Shown here: positions 1-8,556 of the stretch, in pieces
Position numbering within the stretch: position 1 is the first letter of the stretch
Layout of the letters: each line of letters opens with the position of its first letter
From: Cylindrotheca closterium
Taxonomy: Eukaryota; Bacillariophyta; Bacillariophyceae; Bacillariales; Bacillariaceae
Reading direction: 5' to 3'
Assembly (NCBI GenBank): GCA_933822405.4
Contig: CAKOGP040001780.1
Location: forward strand, 1-11,273
Length of the DNA: 11,273 bases
Made by a program: the position numbers and the translations under genes
Notes under the pieces: generated by a model
What the model was told of the DNA's origin: nothing
Databases searched by the model: none
What the model saw: the letters and a program-made list of their open reading frames with translations, nothing else

Positions 1-119
1 TCCATCTCTGTACGTACTCGAACCGTACTTCTGTCCGTGTTCGATATCACCAATGTCCGACTTCACTGTCCGACATGTTCGACTGTTCTTTTACCTATCA
101 AGATCCCATTTCACCAACA
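1..119 (-). mobile_element. Probable start of the 3' LTR of the left copia element (partial)
   Basis: Read on the minus strand, about 90 bp after the RNase H stop codon there is TGTTGGTGAAATGGGATC, the kind of TG-start common at copia LTR ends. It follows a purine-rich stretch (GGCAGGAG), with an A/G run (AAAAGAAAAAGGA) a little earlier that could serve as polypurine tract. The remainder to the window edge contains GTCGGACA-like words twice and several GTAC words, as expected of a regulatory LTR rather than coding DNA. The LTR end and its 5' partner are not visible, so the boundary is inferred from the motif alone. It could instead be ordinary 3' flank. Confidence 0.45.
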
Positions 120-187
120 CACTCCTGCCGTATCGACGAGTCCAGTTGCGATAACAAATCCTTTTTCTTTTAATATGTAACGTGTAT

Positions 188-209
188 ATATAACCCAAGA
201 AGGTTATAT
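188..209. other. 8-bp perfect inverted repeat (hairpin) just past the copia stop codon
   Basis: The arms atataacc (188-195) and ggttatat (202-209) are perfectly complementary with a 6-base loop. The hairpin lies immediately downstream of the minus-strand TAG at 210-212, between the RNase H end and the probable LTR. It could influence 3' end formation of the element RNA or be chance in an AT-rich stretch. Confidence 0.35.
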
Positions 210-905
210 CTAATCTTCCTGATCCCCTTGGATCAATGCCCAAAATTTGCGGAACTTTTCCCCTTGCAAAGGTTTCGTCATATAATCCCCCCACATGTCA
301 TCGGTCGGCATGTGTTCGATCGTAAGATTTCCTTTCTCAACCTGATCAGTGACAAAGAAATAACGGATGTTCAAAGCGCGGCTTCTCTTTCCTGCACTCG
401 ATCTCCCGTTCTTTTTTAGGAGAATAGAGCTCATGTTGTCTTGATACAAGATATTCTTCTCAATCGGATAACCCTGTTCTTCCATGAACATGCGTGTCCA
501 CAACACTTGTGTGATCGCATCATCTACTCCGATTAGTTCCGCATGTGTAGTGCTGCGGCTGTTTAACTTCTGTTTCTTGGACATAGCCTGCATGCCTCCA
601 CCACCCATGGTCATCACTCCTCCTGTGTGACTCTTGAAGTCAGGGTGAACCGCAAAAGACGCATCAACATACCACTTCATTACACGAAGGTTGTCAGCGC
701 TCAGTGTGAGATGCCATTTCTTGGTAGAGTGCATGTATCTCATAAGTCTCACGAGTTTATGCCAGTCACTCTGATTTGGGTTTTGAACTCTGATGCCAAA
801 ATTGCCACCATCGGATGCATATCCAGACGCGCGCGTTTGGTCAAAAACAAATGTTTTGCAACAAACCGGTGACATCGGAAAAGAAAGTCAGTTGATATTG
901 AAAGG
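210..905 (-). pseudogene. Ty1/copia polyprotein remnant: end of RT linker and RNase H
   Basis: This is the C-terminal part of a copia-type Gag-Pol polyprotein. RNase H removes the RNA strand of the RNA/DNA hybrid during reverse transcription. The open frame 210-875 shows YVDASFAVHPDFKSHTGG, then MSKKQKLNSRSTTHAEL, then YQDNMSS, and ends in TKPLQGEKFRKF, so the three usual RNase H acidic residues (D, E, D) are all present. The conserved match begins about residue 25. The segment before it reads through in a different frame: at about 800-870 the minus strand encodes FLTKRARLDMHP-like sequence, the usual RT-to-RNase H linker, so a one-base loss near 797-800 breaks the gene. Nothing of integrase, the RT palm or Gag follows; the homology fades near 905. 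It is a 5'-truncated, frameshifted copy, and the RNase H part is otherwise well preserved. It is related to the plus-strand copy at the right end of the window but not identical to it. Confidence 0.9.
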
Positions 906-2060
906 ACCATGCCCCAAAATCAGCAGGGCGTGTCTTTTTGGGGCTTGGGTCGCCTCCCCTAGAATTGATGAAGGCAATATTTTCAGAGAGCCCATGTGAT
1001 TATGAAGCATTCTGTGATTTGTCACTTTGTTTGTCACTTGCAACCTCTGACATTCAGCTTAACCATGTCCTACTTTCAGAGAACCCTTCTTATCAACAGA
1101 ATATTTACCAGGCTCAGGGCTTGGTAGATTGGCCAGATATAGACATTCCCACCTCTCTTGCGACTGTTTTTGGATTCTCAGCCGGGTGACCACAATGATT
1201 TCCCAGAGGGAGGAGAGGAAGAGGTACTCAGTGATGTATCCATGGAAGATAACGACAGCGTGTCTCTTGAGCTTGACTATTCCCCAATTATCTCAGACAT
1301 GACTCTAAAGCCATCAAACAGTCTTCCAACGAACACTTATTTTATCCATCTATCACCCGGTCAAGCAAACTTTTCAAAGGATTCACCGTTGTCCAAAGCA
1401 GAGTTCAATCAACAAACATCCCCATCTACCTAACTGCTAGCAACAATTCACCAGCAAGTAAAAACTAAGCAACAATTTGCCTGTCGGTACCTGCTATCAA
1501 AGTTCGTCCCACCCAACAACTTTTTACCAAGCCCATCAAGTTGCACTATTGTCACAACATAAGCGTTTCATGGTATGGACCCCACAAGAGCAGAATGTTG
1601 AATAGTTTGTGCAGCAAGCCTTGTTGTCTATTTTATCAAAATGCTGCCAGAGTTGTGATCAAAGTCTGAATGAGGCCTCGACTCAATCATGCCACAATCA
1701 ACCTCTGTTGGTCAAACCATTCCCGTTTTTTTCCCCTCCGAGCTTTCAGGTCCCCTTAGGGTCCTGCATGCAAAGAAGATCGAGCTCCTGTCAGGCTGGA
1801 GGATCGCCTAATTTGCCTTTGATGCAAAGGTTGGATTTTCATTGTGGTTGCCATAGATTTCCTAGCTTTCTTCAATCAGCTCTAGTGGCCGCCATGACAG
1901 CAAACACCCACTTAACAACACACCAACCACTTCTTTGGATCCTGATGGATGAAGCTGTACACGAGTTGCCCATAAATTCTTTTTAGATCTAGATCTAGAT
2001 TCAGAAATTAGGTGGCAGCTCTGAAAAGCTTCAAGTTTGATGAAAATTCTGAAATAGCCC
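906..2060. other. No intact gene; short coding-like scraps
   Basis: No recognisable family. On the plus strand 960-1189 and 1158-1433 are open in two different frames that overlap; the second is acidic (contains EGGEEEVLSDVSMEDNDS) and could be a decayed disordered protein segment joined by a frameshift near 1158-1190. At 1609-1986 a Cys/Ser-rich open frame has the look of chance. An (AGATCT)n-like stretch lies at 1985-2000. I see no promoter, RNA gene or repeat boundary. Confidence 0.4.
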
Positions 2061-3003
2061 ACCTATTGTTACAACTTCATTCAATTTCTTTAGTCTATAT
2101 TATATTTGTCACCAATATTGGTGTCTAAGAATGCCGGTTTGGCTGGAACAGGAGAATTCTAGGTGGAAATGCTCCAAGAAAAGAAATCACTTGAGGTGGA
2201 CTCGAAGAGATTCTTGGCTACATCCGGAATGTTTGCCAAGTGTGTGCGGCCGAAACAGTATTACCTCAAGATACCTATACCAACATATCAACCTTGCCAG
2301 GTACATCAATGAACAACAAATATTAGTTTGAATAAAGCAATTCAAAGCAATTTGGTCAACAATTTGGCCAGATCTCCCCAGATCATGCTTTGGGGCAACA
2401 AACTTACATCTTATTCAAACTACCCATTTGCTTCGGTACCTTGATCTAGATAGGCCGAATCTATCAATAGGTTCTTTGTCCATTACAGGAAGTAAAAGGA
2501 ACTGGCAGATTGTTGCTTGGCTTCTGTCTCCATGGTGCCAGGAGGACCCGCCAAAACGGAGCAAACTCCTAATATTACCAAACCAACTCATCATATTGGT
2601 CAACATGCCAAAGATCGAATTCTTCTTCCGCTAACGACGCACTTGCTCAAAATATATGCAGAGAAGAGATTGGTGTATTGTTGTTTTTTTGTTGCGGCTT
2701 TCTGGGTCCACCAACGCCAGTTTCCCAAGAGCAACAGATTCTGGTGATAGGGCTTGAGTTCGAATTCGGCACCCGACAACGCCATCAAGGACCGTCTTCC
2801 TGCATCTAGGTTCGTCTTCATACGCAAAGTTGATGATGCATGTGCGCCCTAGACGGTGTCTATGAACTTCTGATGAACAAAGTCATCCTTAGACCAACAC
2901 ATAGTTTTTGTTACAATCGTCATCGCAGTAGAAAAATTTTGTTATGCACTATTTGTTTTTGTTTGGCTTCCATATTGCTAGTTGGTGCGATAGGAACAGT
3001 TGG
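2061..3003. other. No intact gene; possible decayed coding fragments
   Basis: On the plus strand the frame through about 2157-2306 reads plausibly as protein (ends YLKIPIPTYQPCQVHQ) and its last codons overlap a CAG|GTACAT donor-like site at about 2298. Around 2338-2400 another frame gives a Gln/Gly-rich stretch (QFGQQFGQ) stopped at both ends. About 2530-2620 gives KTEQTPNITKPTHHIGQH. None can be joined confidently or matched to a family. These may be old retroelement or exon remains. Confidence 0.3.
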
Positions 3004-3044
3004 TTGTTGCGCCAGTCCATTGTTGCGCCAGTCCATTGTTGCGC
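3004..3044. repeat. 16-bp tandem repeat, about 2.6 copies
   Basis: The unit ttgttgcgccagtcca is repeated with period 16 without mismatch from 3004 to 3044; the match fails at 3003 and 3045. It lies in DNA without a supported gene, upstream of the helicase. Likely a replication-slippage minisatellite. Confidence 0.95.
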
Positions 3045-3196
3045 AAACTGTAGTTGATTGTCATGTTTGTGTTGTTCTGTATTTATTTCGGCTGTGTGGA
3101 TTGAGATTTGGGATTTGCCATACATCTGGACTTCCTATCAAACCAGCTCTCCAGGGGAGGGGAAATCGGTATGGAGCTTGTTTGTTTGGGGGTATC

Positions 3197-3293
3197 GTAC
3201 CTGTACCGTGTGTGGGTGGTACCTGGTACAGTACACGTGAACGGTATTTCGAATAGTAGTAGGGGCAGCAGATACCGTACGACAGTACAGTAC
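3197..3293. promoter_or_regulatory. Cluster of eight GTAC palindromes upstream of the helicase
   Basis: GTAC occurs at 3197, 3203, 3219, 3226, 3231, 3277, 3285 and 3290, that is eight times in 97 bp, where less than one is expected. It is mixed with an E-box-like CACGTG at about 3234-3239. The cluster lies about 240-330 bp upstream of the first recognisable helicase codons. It may be an upstream regulatory region or a low-complexity repeat; no function is shown. Confidence 0.3.
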
Positions 3294-3527
3294 TGTGCTG
3301 TATTAGAAGCGTGGAAATTCTTTTGTCGGAAATGCAGGTGGCATGCGCGGAGAAGAAAGGTCTCAGTTAATATAAAAAACCACGTGAAATCTGTTGTCGT
3401 TGCATGGTTGTTGTTGCTTCTATTTACAGTTTGGAACAGAGATGTTTGATTTCCGATTGTCGTTGGTCTGCGCAATGGATGTAGGTGTTTTTATCCCCAC
3501 AAGCAGTGGGAGTTTTCGGGCCACCCG

Positions 3528-5268
3528 TTGTGTATGCGGAGATCGGGTCTGCAGAGAAAGCCAGTTATACCTCTACCTCCTCCAGTCGTGCTCTTAACTG
3601 GCAAAGGAGGCACTGGAAAAAGTTTTGTGATTCATGCATTGCTTGAGCATAACAACGCAAAGGAAACAAAGTGTGTTTTGACTTTGGCTTCCAACAATCT
3701 AAATGCAGCCGATATTGATGGTTCTACTATTGCAAGTGTACTGAAACAAAGACCTCAGCGAAAAGACGAAGAAGCAAGAACAGTGCAACGCAAAATCAGC
3801 CAAGCAGCAATTCTAGAATTGCAGAAACAGCATGTGATAGATCTGCAGCTGATAATAATTGATGAAATATCAAATGTAACAGCTTCAAAATTGGGCGAGC
3901 TGTCAAGACTTTTCAGTGAGAGCCAAGGAAGACCTCATGAATATTTTGGGGGAATTCCAGTGCTTCTAGTAGGCGATTTCAACCAGAAAGAACCAGTTGG
4001 TGGTATTCTAGCCACAACCACTCTCATGAAAAAGGTTCAAAACGAACAAGCAACTTTCCAACAACATGGGACAAAACAATATCATACAGGCTCTAACACT
4101 ACCAAACAAAGACAGTACATGACCTCAACGTCGTTGTTGAATGCCAATGCTCATAACACTGCCTCAGATAGTAGCTTGGGTAGCAGCATACTGTGAGCTT
4201 ACTGTGGCTGAGCGCAGTAAAGACACAAAGCATAATGAAAACATTGACAAACTTTATGATGGCATGCAGATCCACCTTGACAGGTTTCACATCTATGAAT
4301 TCTACAACAACAAAAATTTGTTGGCAGATACAGCAGAAGAGAGGCTCATGTGGTTGAAAGCTCCGGTTATAGTGAAGACCAATAGAGAACGATGCACGAT
4401 CAACTATTCATGAGGCCTACAATTTGCCAAGGCAACAAATGCTGTCCTTGTACGCTGGAATCTAGACTACAGCAAATGGGAAGGGAAACCACCAAATCCA
4501 TCAGACATCGAAGATACGATTGATAAAGACGCAGCATTTTGGGAAATATTTGTAAGTGGAGGACCATGTTACTTGATTGATACCATATCAAAGGAACGAA
4601 AATTGTGCAATGGAACAAGAGCACAATATCATTCTCTTGTTCTCAGCCCAGAACAAATGGATTCCTACAAGATGCAGATACTTAACGAGCAACTTGTGGT
4701 CACGCTCGAGCAACCTCCAATTGGAATCAATATTAAAATATCAGACAACATCATCATTGCAAGAAACTCGGACTTCTGCATGATACATGATGAAAACAAT
4801 TTTGAACCAAAAATGGCATTTGTCACAGTACCTATATGCCAAGGTTGTCCAAACGTAAGAGAACGTCAAATGTTCATTCAATCTCCTAACATTCTACTGC
4901 ACCCATCAAGGGTTACTGTCAAGCAAAAATTTCCACTTACAGCAGGCTTTGCGCTCACAGTCGAGAAAGCGCAGGGTCAGACGCTAGACCGCGTGATACT
5001 TGCCATCTCCGAGCGTCAGCACAAACTCTCCAACTTCACCTATGCATGTTTATATGTTGGAAATAGTAGGGTAAAGAAATCAGAACATCTGCAATTGCTT
5101 TTACATACACGACCCAATCCTGTGCTACAATGAAGCACACTCAACTACCTCACTGGGTTAAGGCGGGCTAAGAGCATCAAAGCATTTTTCAGCGGATTCA
5201 GGAAAGATCGTTCAAATTGGAAAGACGATCCTTGGGACCATACTAAGGCCTTGGATCACTTTGATTAA
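3528..5268 (+). pseudogene. PIF1-like superfamily 1 DNA helicase, broken by one frameshift and two TGA codons
   Basis: PIF1-family helicases are ATP-driven 5'-to-3' DNA unwinding enzymes; copies also travel in mobile elements such as Helitrons. Counting from codon 3528, the first frame shows Walker A GKGGTGKS at 25-32 (3600-3623), motif Ia-like SNNLNAADIDGSTIAS, Walker B LIIIDEIS with DE at 3861-3866, and GDFNQ at 3972-3986. That frame ends at 4194-4196, while the match goes on in the next frame from about 4150 (CELTVAERSKDTKH, then VIVKTNRERC), so a one-base indel lies about 4150-4196. A TGA at 4411-4413 interrupts, and the frame continues (QFAKATNAVLVRW). The late motifs are GFALTVEKAQGQTLD (4945-4989) and YVGNSRV. 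A second TGA at 5131-5133 is followed by 44 more in-frame codons, including YLTGLRRAKSIKAFFSGF, to TAA at 5266-5268. The usual His of the late HKxQG motif is Glu here. No N-terminal domain is visible upstream, so the start (first ATG 3534) is not the native one, or an exon is missing. The family call is firm; the gene looks dead unless the stops are read through. Confidence 0.88.
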
Positions 5269-5344
5269 TCAAATGAGCTGTTCCAAAAACTGTAAAGGCA
5301 AATACTGTCCAATTGTAATTTGGACAAAACATACAAACAATGAT

Positions 5345-7416
5345 TCACTGCCATCCCATTTTCCTTTTGATTTTGTTCAAAATAGTAAAAGCTCTTGCAA
5401 GCCAAATACCCACAAAGGAAACAGATCCCGTTAAGAACTCTAAAGTGCGTTCAGTCAAATGCATGGGATACTCTTGAGTTGAGTCAAAGATTAAGCCATT
5501 GCAATAAGTAACAGCATGTCAATTTGTACCATCACCGCTCTTCGGAATAAAAAGAACTAGGTCATATTGCATCAACATCTCAATTGTTTTCTGTTTCGGA
5601 ATTCCATCCAACATACGCTTGACCTCTTCCAAAGATATGGTTCCAATTCCCTTTGCTGACAGCTGCACTATGTTTGAAACTTCTGCAAGTTGTCTCCTGG
5701 CATCTAAAATGCTTAGTCTGTTTGCATTGTCTGCTAGCTTCTGCGCTGACTTATCAAGCTTGAGGTAAAAGAGTACATTTGCCAAACAGTATCCAAGACA
5801 GAAGGCTTTGTCGTTTTGTTGAAATGGAAGTGGACTCAGAGACCTGCCGTTGCTACCAAACTTGCAGAGGCAGTCGTCAGGCGCCTTGTCCAAATTTGAA
5901 TCTCCTATAGGGATAAGGTATCGTTCCTGATACGGTCCTTTTGCCTTTGCTAACTCTCCTCGCAGCTGACAACTGTACAAATATCCTTCGCTTAGATATG
6001 GCTTCAGCTGTTCCATCCTGCAGCCCTTGATGATTGTCTCCTTCTCTTGCGGACCACAATAAACAGTAAACTTTGGATCCTCCTTGTCCTCTTGCTCTGT
6101 TTCATAACAAAGCCCTCGAATCTCATCAGGACAATACAATGGATCGTCTACATCCAACATATCAATTTCATACTTTTCAAAGAAAGTCCGAAGTGAAGGA
6201 GAGATGTAAGCATGACCATAGTATTCATTGAGGAGTTTTTGCATCTCCTGTTTTGCCTTAAAGAGCTGCTTTTTCCGTTCTTCCAAAACCCCATCATCAT
6301 CTTTTTCCTCATCAAAATCTTCATTGAAAGCTGCAGCTTCAAGAATTTTTTCTGTGACCCTCGCACCATCGCCATCCTTCATTGAACGGTCCCAATGAAC
6401 CCTCTCTTGAGCAACTACAATTTCGCTGTCAATATCAGGAAGCAAGACACCCAATTCATCTCTCATTGTTTTCAACAATTTCTTTTTTTCATCTCTCATC
6501 TTCTTTTGCTCTTTCAAAGATGGAGGCCTTGGTCCGATTGGATGTCGTAGATTGTACCGCATGATTGGTACACCAGCATGTTGCTCTACTTGTGCTCTAC
6601 CAATATCCACTACTCTGCGGTTTGCTTCTTTTGTTGCATTGTTATCTCCTTGCAATTTTCCCCCACGACCTATTTTGAGCTGCACCTTTTTCTTCGTAGC
6701 ACTTTGCTTTTCCCCGGAAATTGCAGCACCCACAGCTCTTGAAGCAGGAACAATCATTGCTGCCTTTTGCATGGCATCAACAGCAGCTCCTCCAGCACCC
6801 GCAGCAACCTTCTTTGCCTTCTCTGGGGCTCTCTTGTCGCCATCATGCTGCCTATCTGACTGCTCCTTTTTTCAACTACAAAATTTGCTTTGTTACTTGC
6901 AGCTGCAACAACCTTTGTAGTAGTTTTCTTCAGTCTCCTTCCAGCAGCACTAGTAGCAATTGCAGCCTTCTTTCGCTTTCTCCTTTTTGCAGTAGCAGTA
7001 ATAGTAACAGTGGCAGCAGCAGCAGCAGCGGGACCAGCACTGGCTCCTTGAGCAGCGCCCCTTGTATCAAACTTCCTTGCCTTCTTATTGTTGCCATCGT
7101 GGCTATCTGATTGTTTTCTGTTTTCAATGTTTGCAACGTTTGGAGCTGTTTTTGGTAGAGGAACTAGCACAGCATCGGCTTTGGTGCCGATAGAAGCACC
7201 AACCTTAGCAATCGTCTTTTGCGTACTCCTTGCAATCATAGAAGTAGCATCAGCAGCTTCTTCTCTTGCCTTCCTCGCAGCAATGTTCTCATCTTTCTTT
7301 TTCTTTTGCTTCATCCGCTTCCTTTTACTTTTTGTCCATGTCCTGCGTTCTTCCTCTGTTACAGAATCATCTCTGGCACGTCCCCCTACACCATCCACTT
7401 GGCCCTTCTTCACCAT
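5345..7416 (-). pseudogene. Lys/Ala-rich protein with C-terminal cysteine-peptidase-like domain, broken by one frameshift and one TGA
   Basis: I chose the ATG at 7414-7416 (strong context, GAGATGG) as start. The first ~180 residues are basic and low-complexity (TKSKRKRMKQKKKK, Ala runs), with two copies of an Ala/Lys segment. This frame runs to 6754, but the repeat pattern and the downstream protein continue in the -1 frame from an A6 tract (plus-strand T6 at 6867-6872), so a one-base loss is likely. The second frame (start codon 6772 if taken alone) has YNLRHPIGPRPPS, a charged coiled-coil-like stretch, acidic EDFDEEKDDD, then FQQNDKAFCLGYCLANVLFYL. Gln319 and Cys325 of this frame have the papain-type Q-x5-C spacing. 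It stops at TGA 5519-5521, but the very next codons read HAVTYCNGLIFDSTQ, a typical His...Asp end of such a fold, and stay open 57 codons to TGA 5345-5347. I infer a cysteine peptidase-like or inactive relative; substrate unknown. It converges on the PIF1-like helicase with a 76-bp gap, suggesting one mobile unit. The family name is uncertain. Confidence 0.62.
6806..7128 (-). repeat. Imperfect internal duplication in the Lys/Ala-rich part of the peptidase-like gene
   Basis: Two segments about 253 bp apart (6806-6875 and 7069-7128) share plus-strand words such as ctttgcctt/ccttgcctt, tcgccatca/tgccatcgt and ctatctga, and encode similar peptides: KQSDSHDG in one, EQSDRQHDG in the other once the A6 frameshift is allowed. 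Ala-rich sequence follows each copy. The agreement across both copies is the main evidence that the A6 tract has lost a base. Confidence 0.6.
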
Positions 7417-7422
7417 CTCTCT

Positions 7423-7557
7423 ATGCATCCACAGCAATACAGACAACTTGCAGAATACAATGAGGAGTCTAACCGCCAATGGGCAGACTCGCTTCAATAT
7501 GTAAGAAAGCAATATCCGTTTGCCAGCGAATCACAGCCTAGATGTGGAGTTCCTTAG
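7423..7557 (+). CDS. Possible 44-codon hypothetical exon or ORF divergent from the peptidase-like gene
   Basis: ATG at 7423 opens a frame with protein-like, non-repetitive composition (contains YNEESNRQWADSLQYVRKQY) ending at TAG 7555-7557. It starts 6 bp from the minus-strand ATG of the peptidase-like gene, in the opposite direction. The same frame is open further upstream only as the antisense of that gene. No family recognised; start context is poor. It may be a chance frame or a piece of another transposon gene. Confidence 0.2.
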   Translation: MHPQQYRQLAEYNEESNRQWADSLQYVRKQYPFASESQPRCGVP

Positions 7558-8287
7558 CAACCAGTGGAGGAGAACGCTCAGGTGACAATCAACAAAAACT
7601 GAAAAACAACCCAAAACACTCCTCAAAAAGACAAAAGATTCCAAGCCCACCTAGATATCACAATCTTCCAATCAAAAAACAAGCACAAACAAGCGCTGAT
7701 TCGAATACTGCGGCTGTGTAGCACTCGCAAATTGCTGTCGCCAATTGGTGCTACAAACACACTGTTGTTACTGCAAAAAACATCATGGCCGCGTTGTTGT
7801 TTTTTGGTCACACAAATTATCGGTACAGACGGACAGACAGTCCATAATAGTTACAAAACAAAAACAGTTCTCAACTGTTACAAATTGTACCCCCAAGAAA
7901 ACCCTTGCCGGGAGTAAATCATCCAAGATCCGAAAGTACCATGCGCCCGTGGGGATGTACGTTTTTTGTGTACGTTTATTACGGCGCACCTCGTAGAAAA
8001 GCGGCTCGCTGTAAAACTTTCTGGAATCGGTACCGTAAACTTATACCGATTAAAGTTTCTCCGGATTGGGATTTTAGGGTCTGCCATATATTTGCACCTG
8101 AAGCCTAGACGCTCTGTCCAAATGTACCACGATCCTGCACGTAGAATTCTACACGGTCAGAAGTGATCAGCAAAACGTTTCTCCGATGAGCCCCGGACAT
8201 AACCACAAACAACAAAACTGCAAGCAGATGACATCACTGGTGAAGAATTTGACAGCAAATGCAACTGAATAGAGTACAATTGGCAAA
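7558..8287. other. No gene recognised
   Basis: All frames are short and overlap in both directions without protein-like bias. The stretch is A-rich on the plus strand at 7590-7690 and around 7850-7870, and holds a few GTAC/GGTACC words (about 7820, 8030). It would be the upstream region of the minus-strand gene. Confidence 0.5.
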
Positions 8288-8556
8288 ATGAGGTAAGCTC
8301 ATCAAAGAGCAAATTCTCACGGTACTATGATGCCATTTGATGATTGCATGACATCAACAAAAACAGGAGATTTTGCATTTTCATACATCCTTTTTCCTGC
8401 AGGTGGCGCCTTTGCCAATTTTTCTTTGCTGGTTGTGGTAATCGTGATATTACATATGGCAGACATTGTGCATTTAAGCCACAAAATTGGGATTCGTTCG
8501 TTGAGACATGTCTCTCAATCAGGATCCCATTAAGACTTACAAGTTTGTTAGTGTAG
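8288..8556 (+). CDS. Possible small two-exon gene with a 110-bp intron
   Basis: ATGAG|GTAAGC at 8288-8297 is a near-ideal splice donor, and TTTTTCCTGCAG|GT ending at 8402 a near-ideal acceptor with a pyrimidine tract. The implied intron is 8293-8402. Joining 8288-8292 to 8403-8556 keeps one frame, giving a Cys-rich ~52-residue product (includes CQFFFAGCGNRDITYGRHC) ending at TAG 8554-8556. No family recognised. The frame shifted by one through exon 2 is also open and hydrophobic, so the true frame is uncertain and the coding exon 1 would be only five bases long unless splicing differs upstream. Confidence 0.22.

Noticed and set aside
1609..1986. 125-codon Ser/Cys/Pro-rich plus-strand frame
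   Set aside because: No motif and poor composition. Competing frames across the same DNA are equally plausible, so a gene call is not supported.
2840..3256. 138-codon plus-strand frame, Cys/Leu-rich
   Set aside because: It runs straight through the 16-bp tandem repeat and the GTAC cluster, has no family features, and equally long frames exist on the opposite strand.
3083..3475. 130-codon minus-strand frame
   Set aside because: It overlaps the same GTAC-rich DNA, has low-complexity hydrophobic composition and no recognisable motif.
3528..7416. Classical Helitron
   Set aside because: No HUH replication-initiator motif is visible, the helicase is not fused to one, and I could not find a TC start with a hairpin plus CTRR end; by eye the ends cannot be excluded fully.
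6552..7504. Long plus-strand open frames rich in Ser, Leu and Phe
   Set aside because: They are the antisense of the Lys/Ala-rich minus-strand gene; AAG/GCA codons give CTT/TGC on the other strand and so few stops. Their composition is not protein-like and they carry no motif.
8403..8530. Resemblance of a Cys-rich stretch (CQFFFAGCGN) to a Kunitz inhibitor domain
   Set aside because: The spacing of Cys and aromatic residues is one short and the remaining Cys pattern does not fit.
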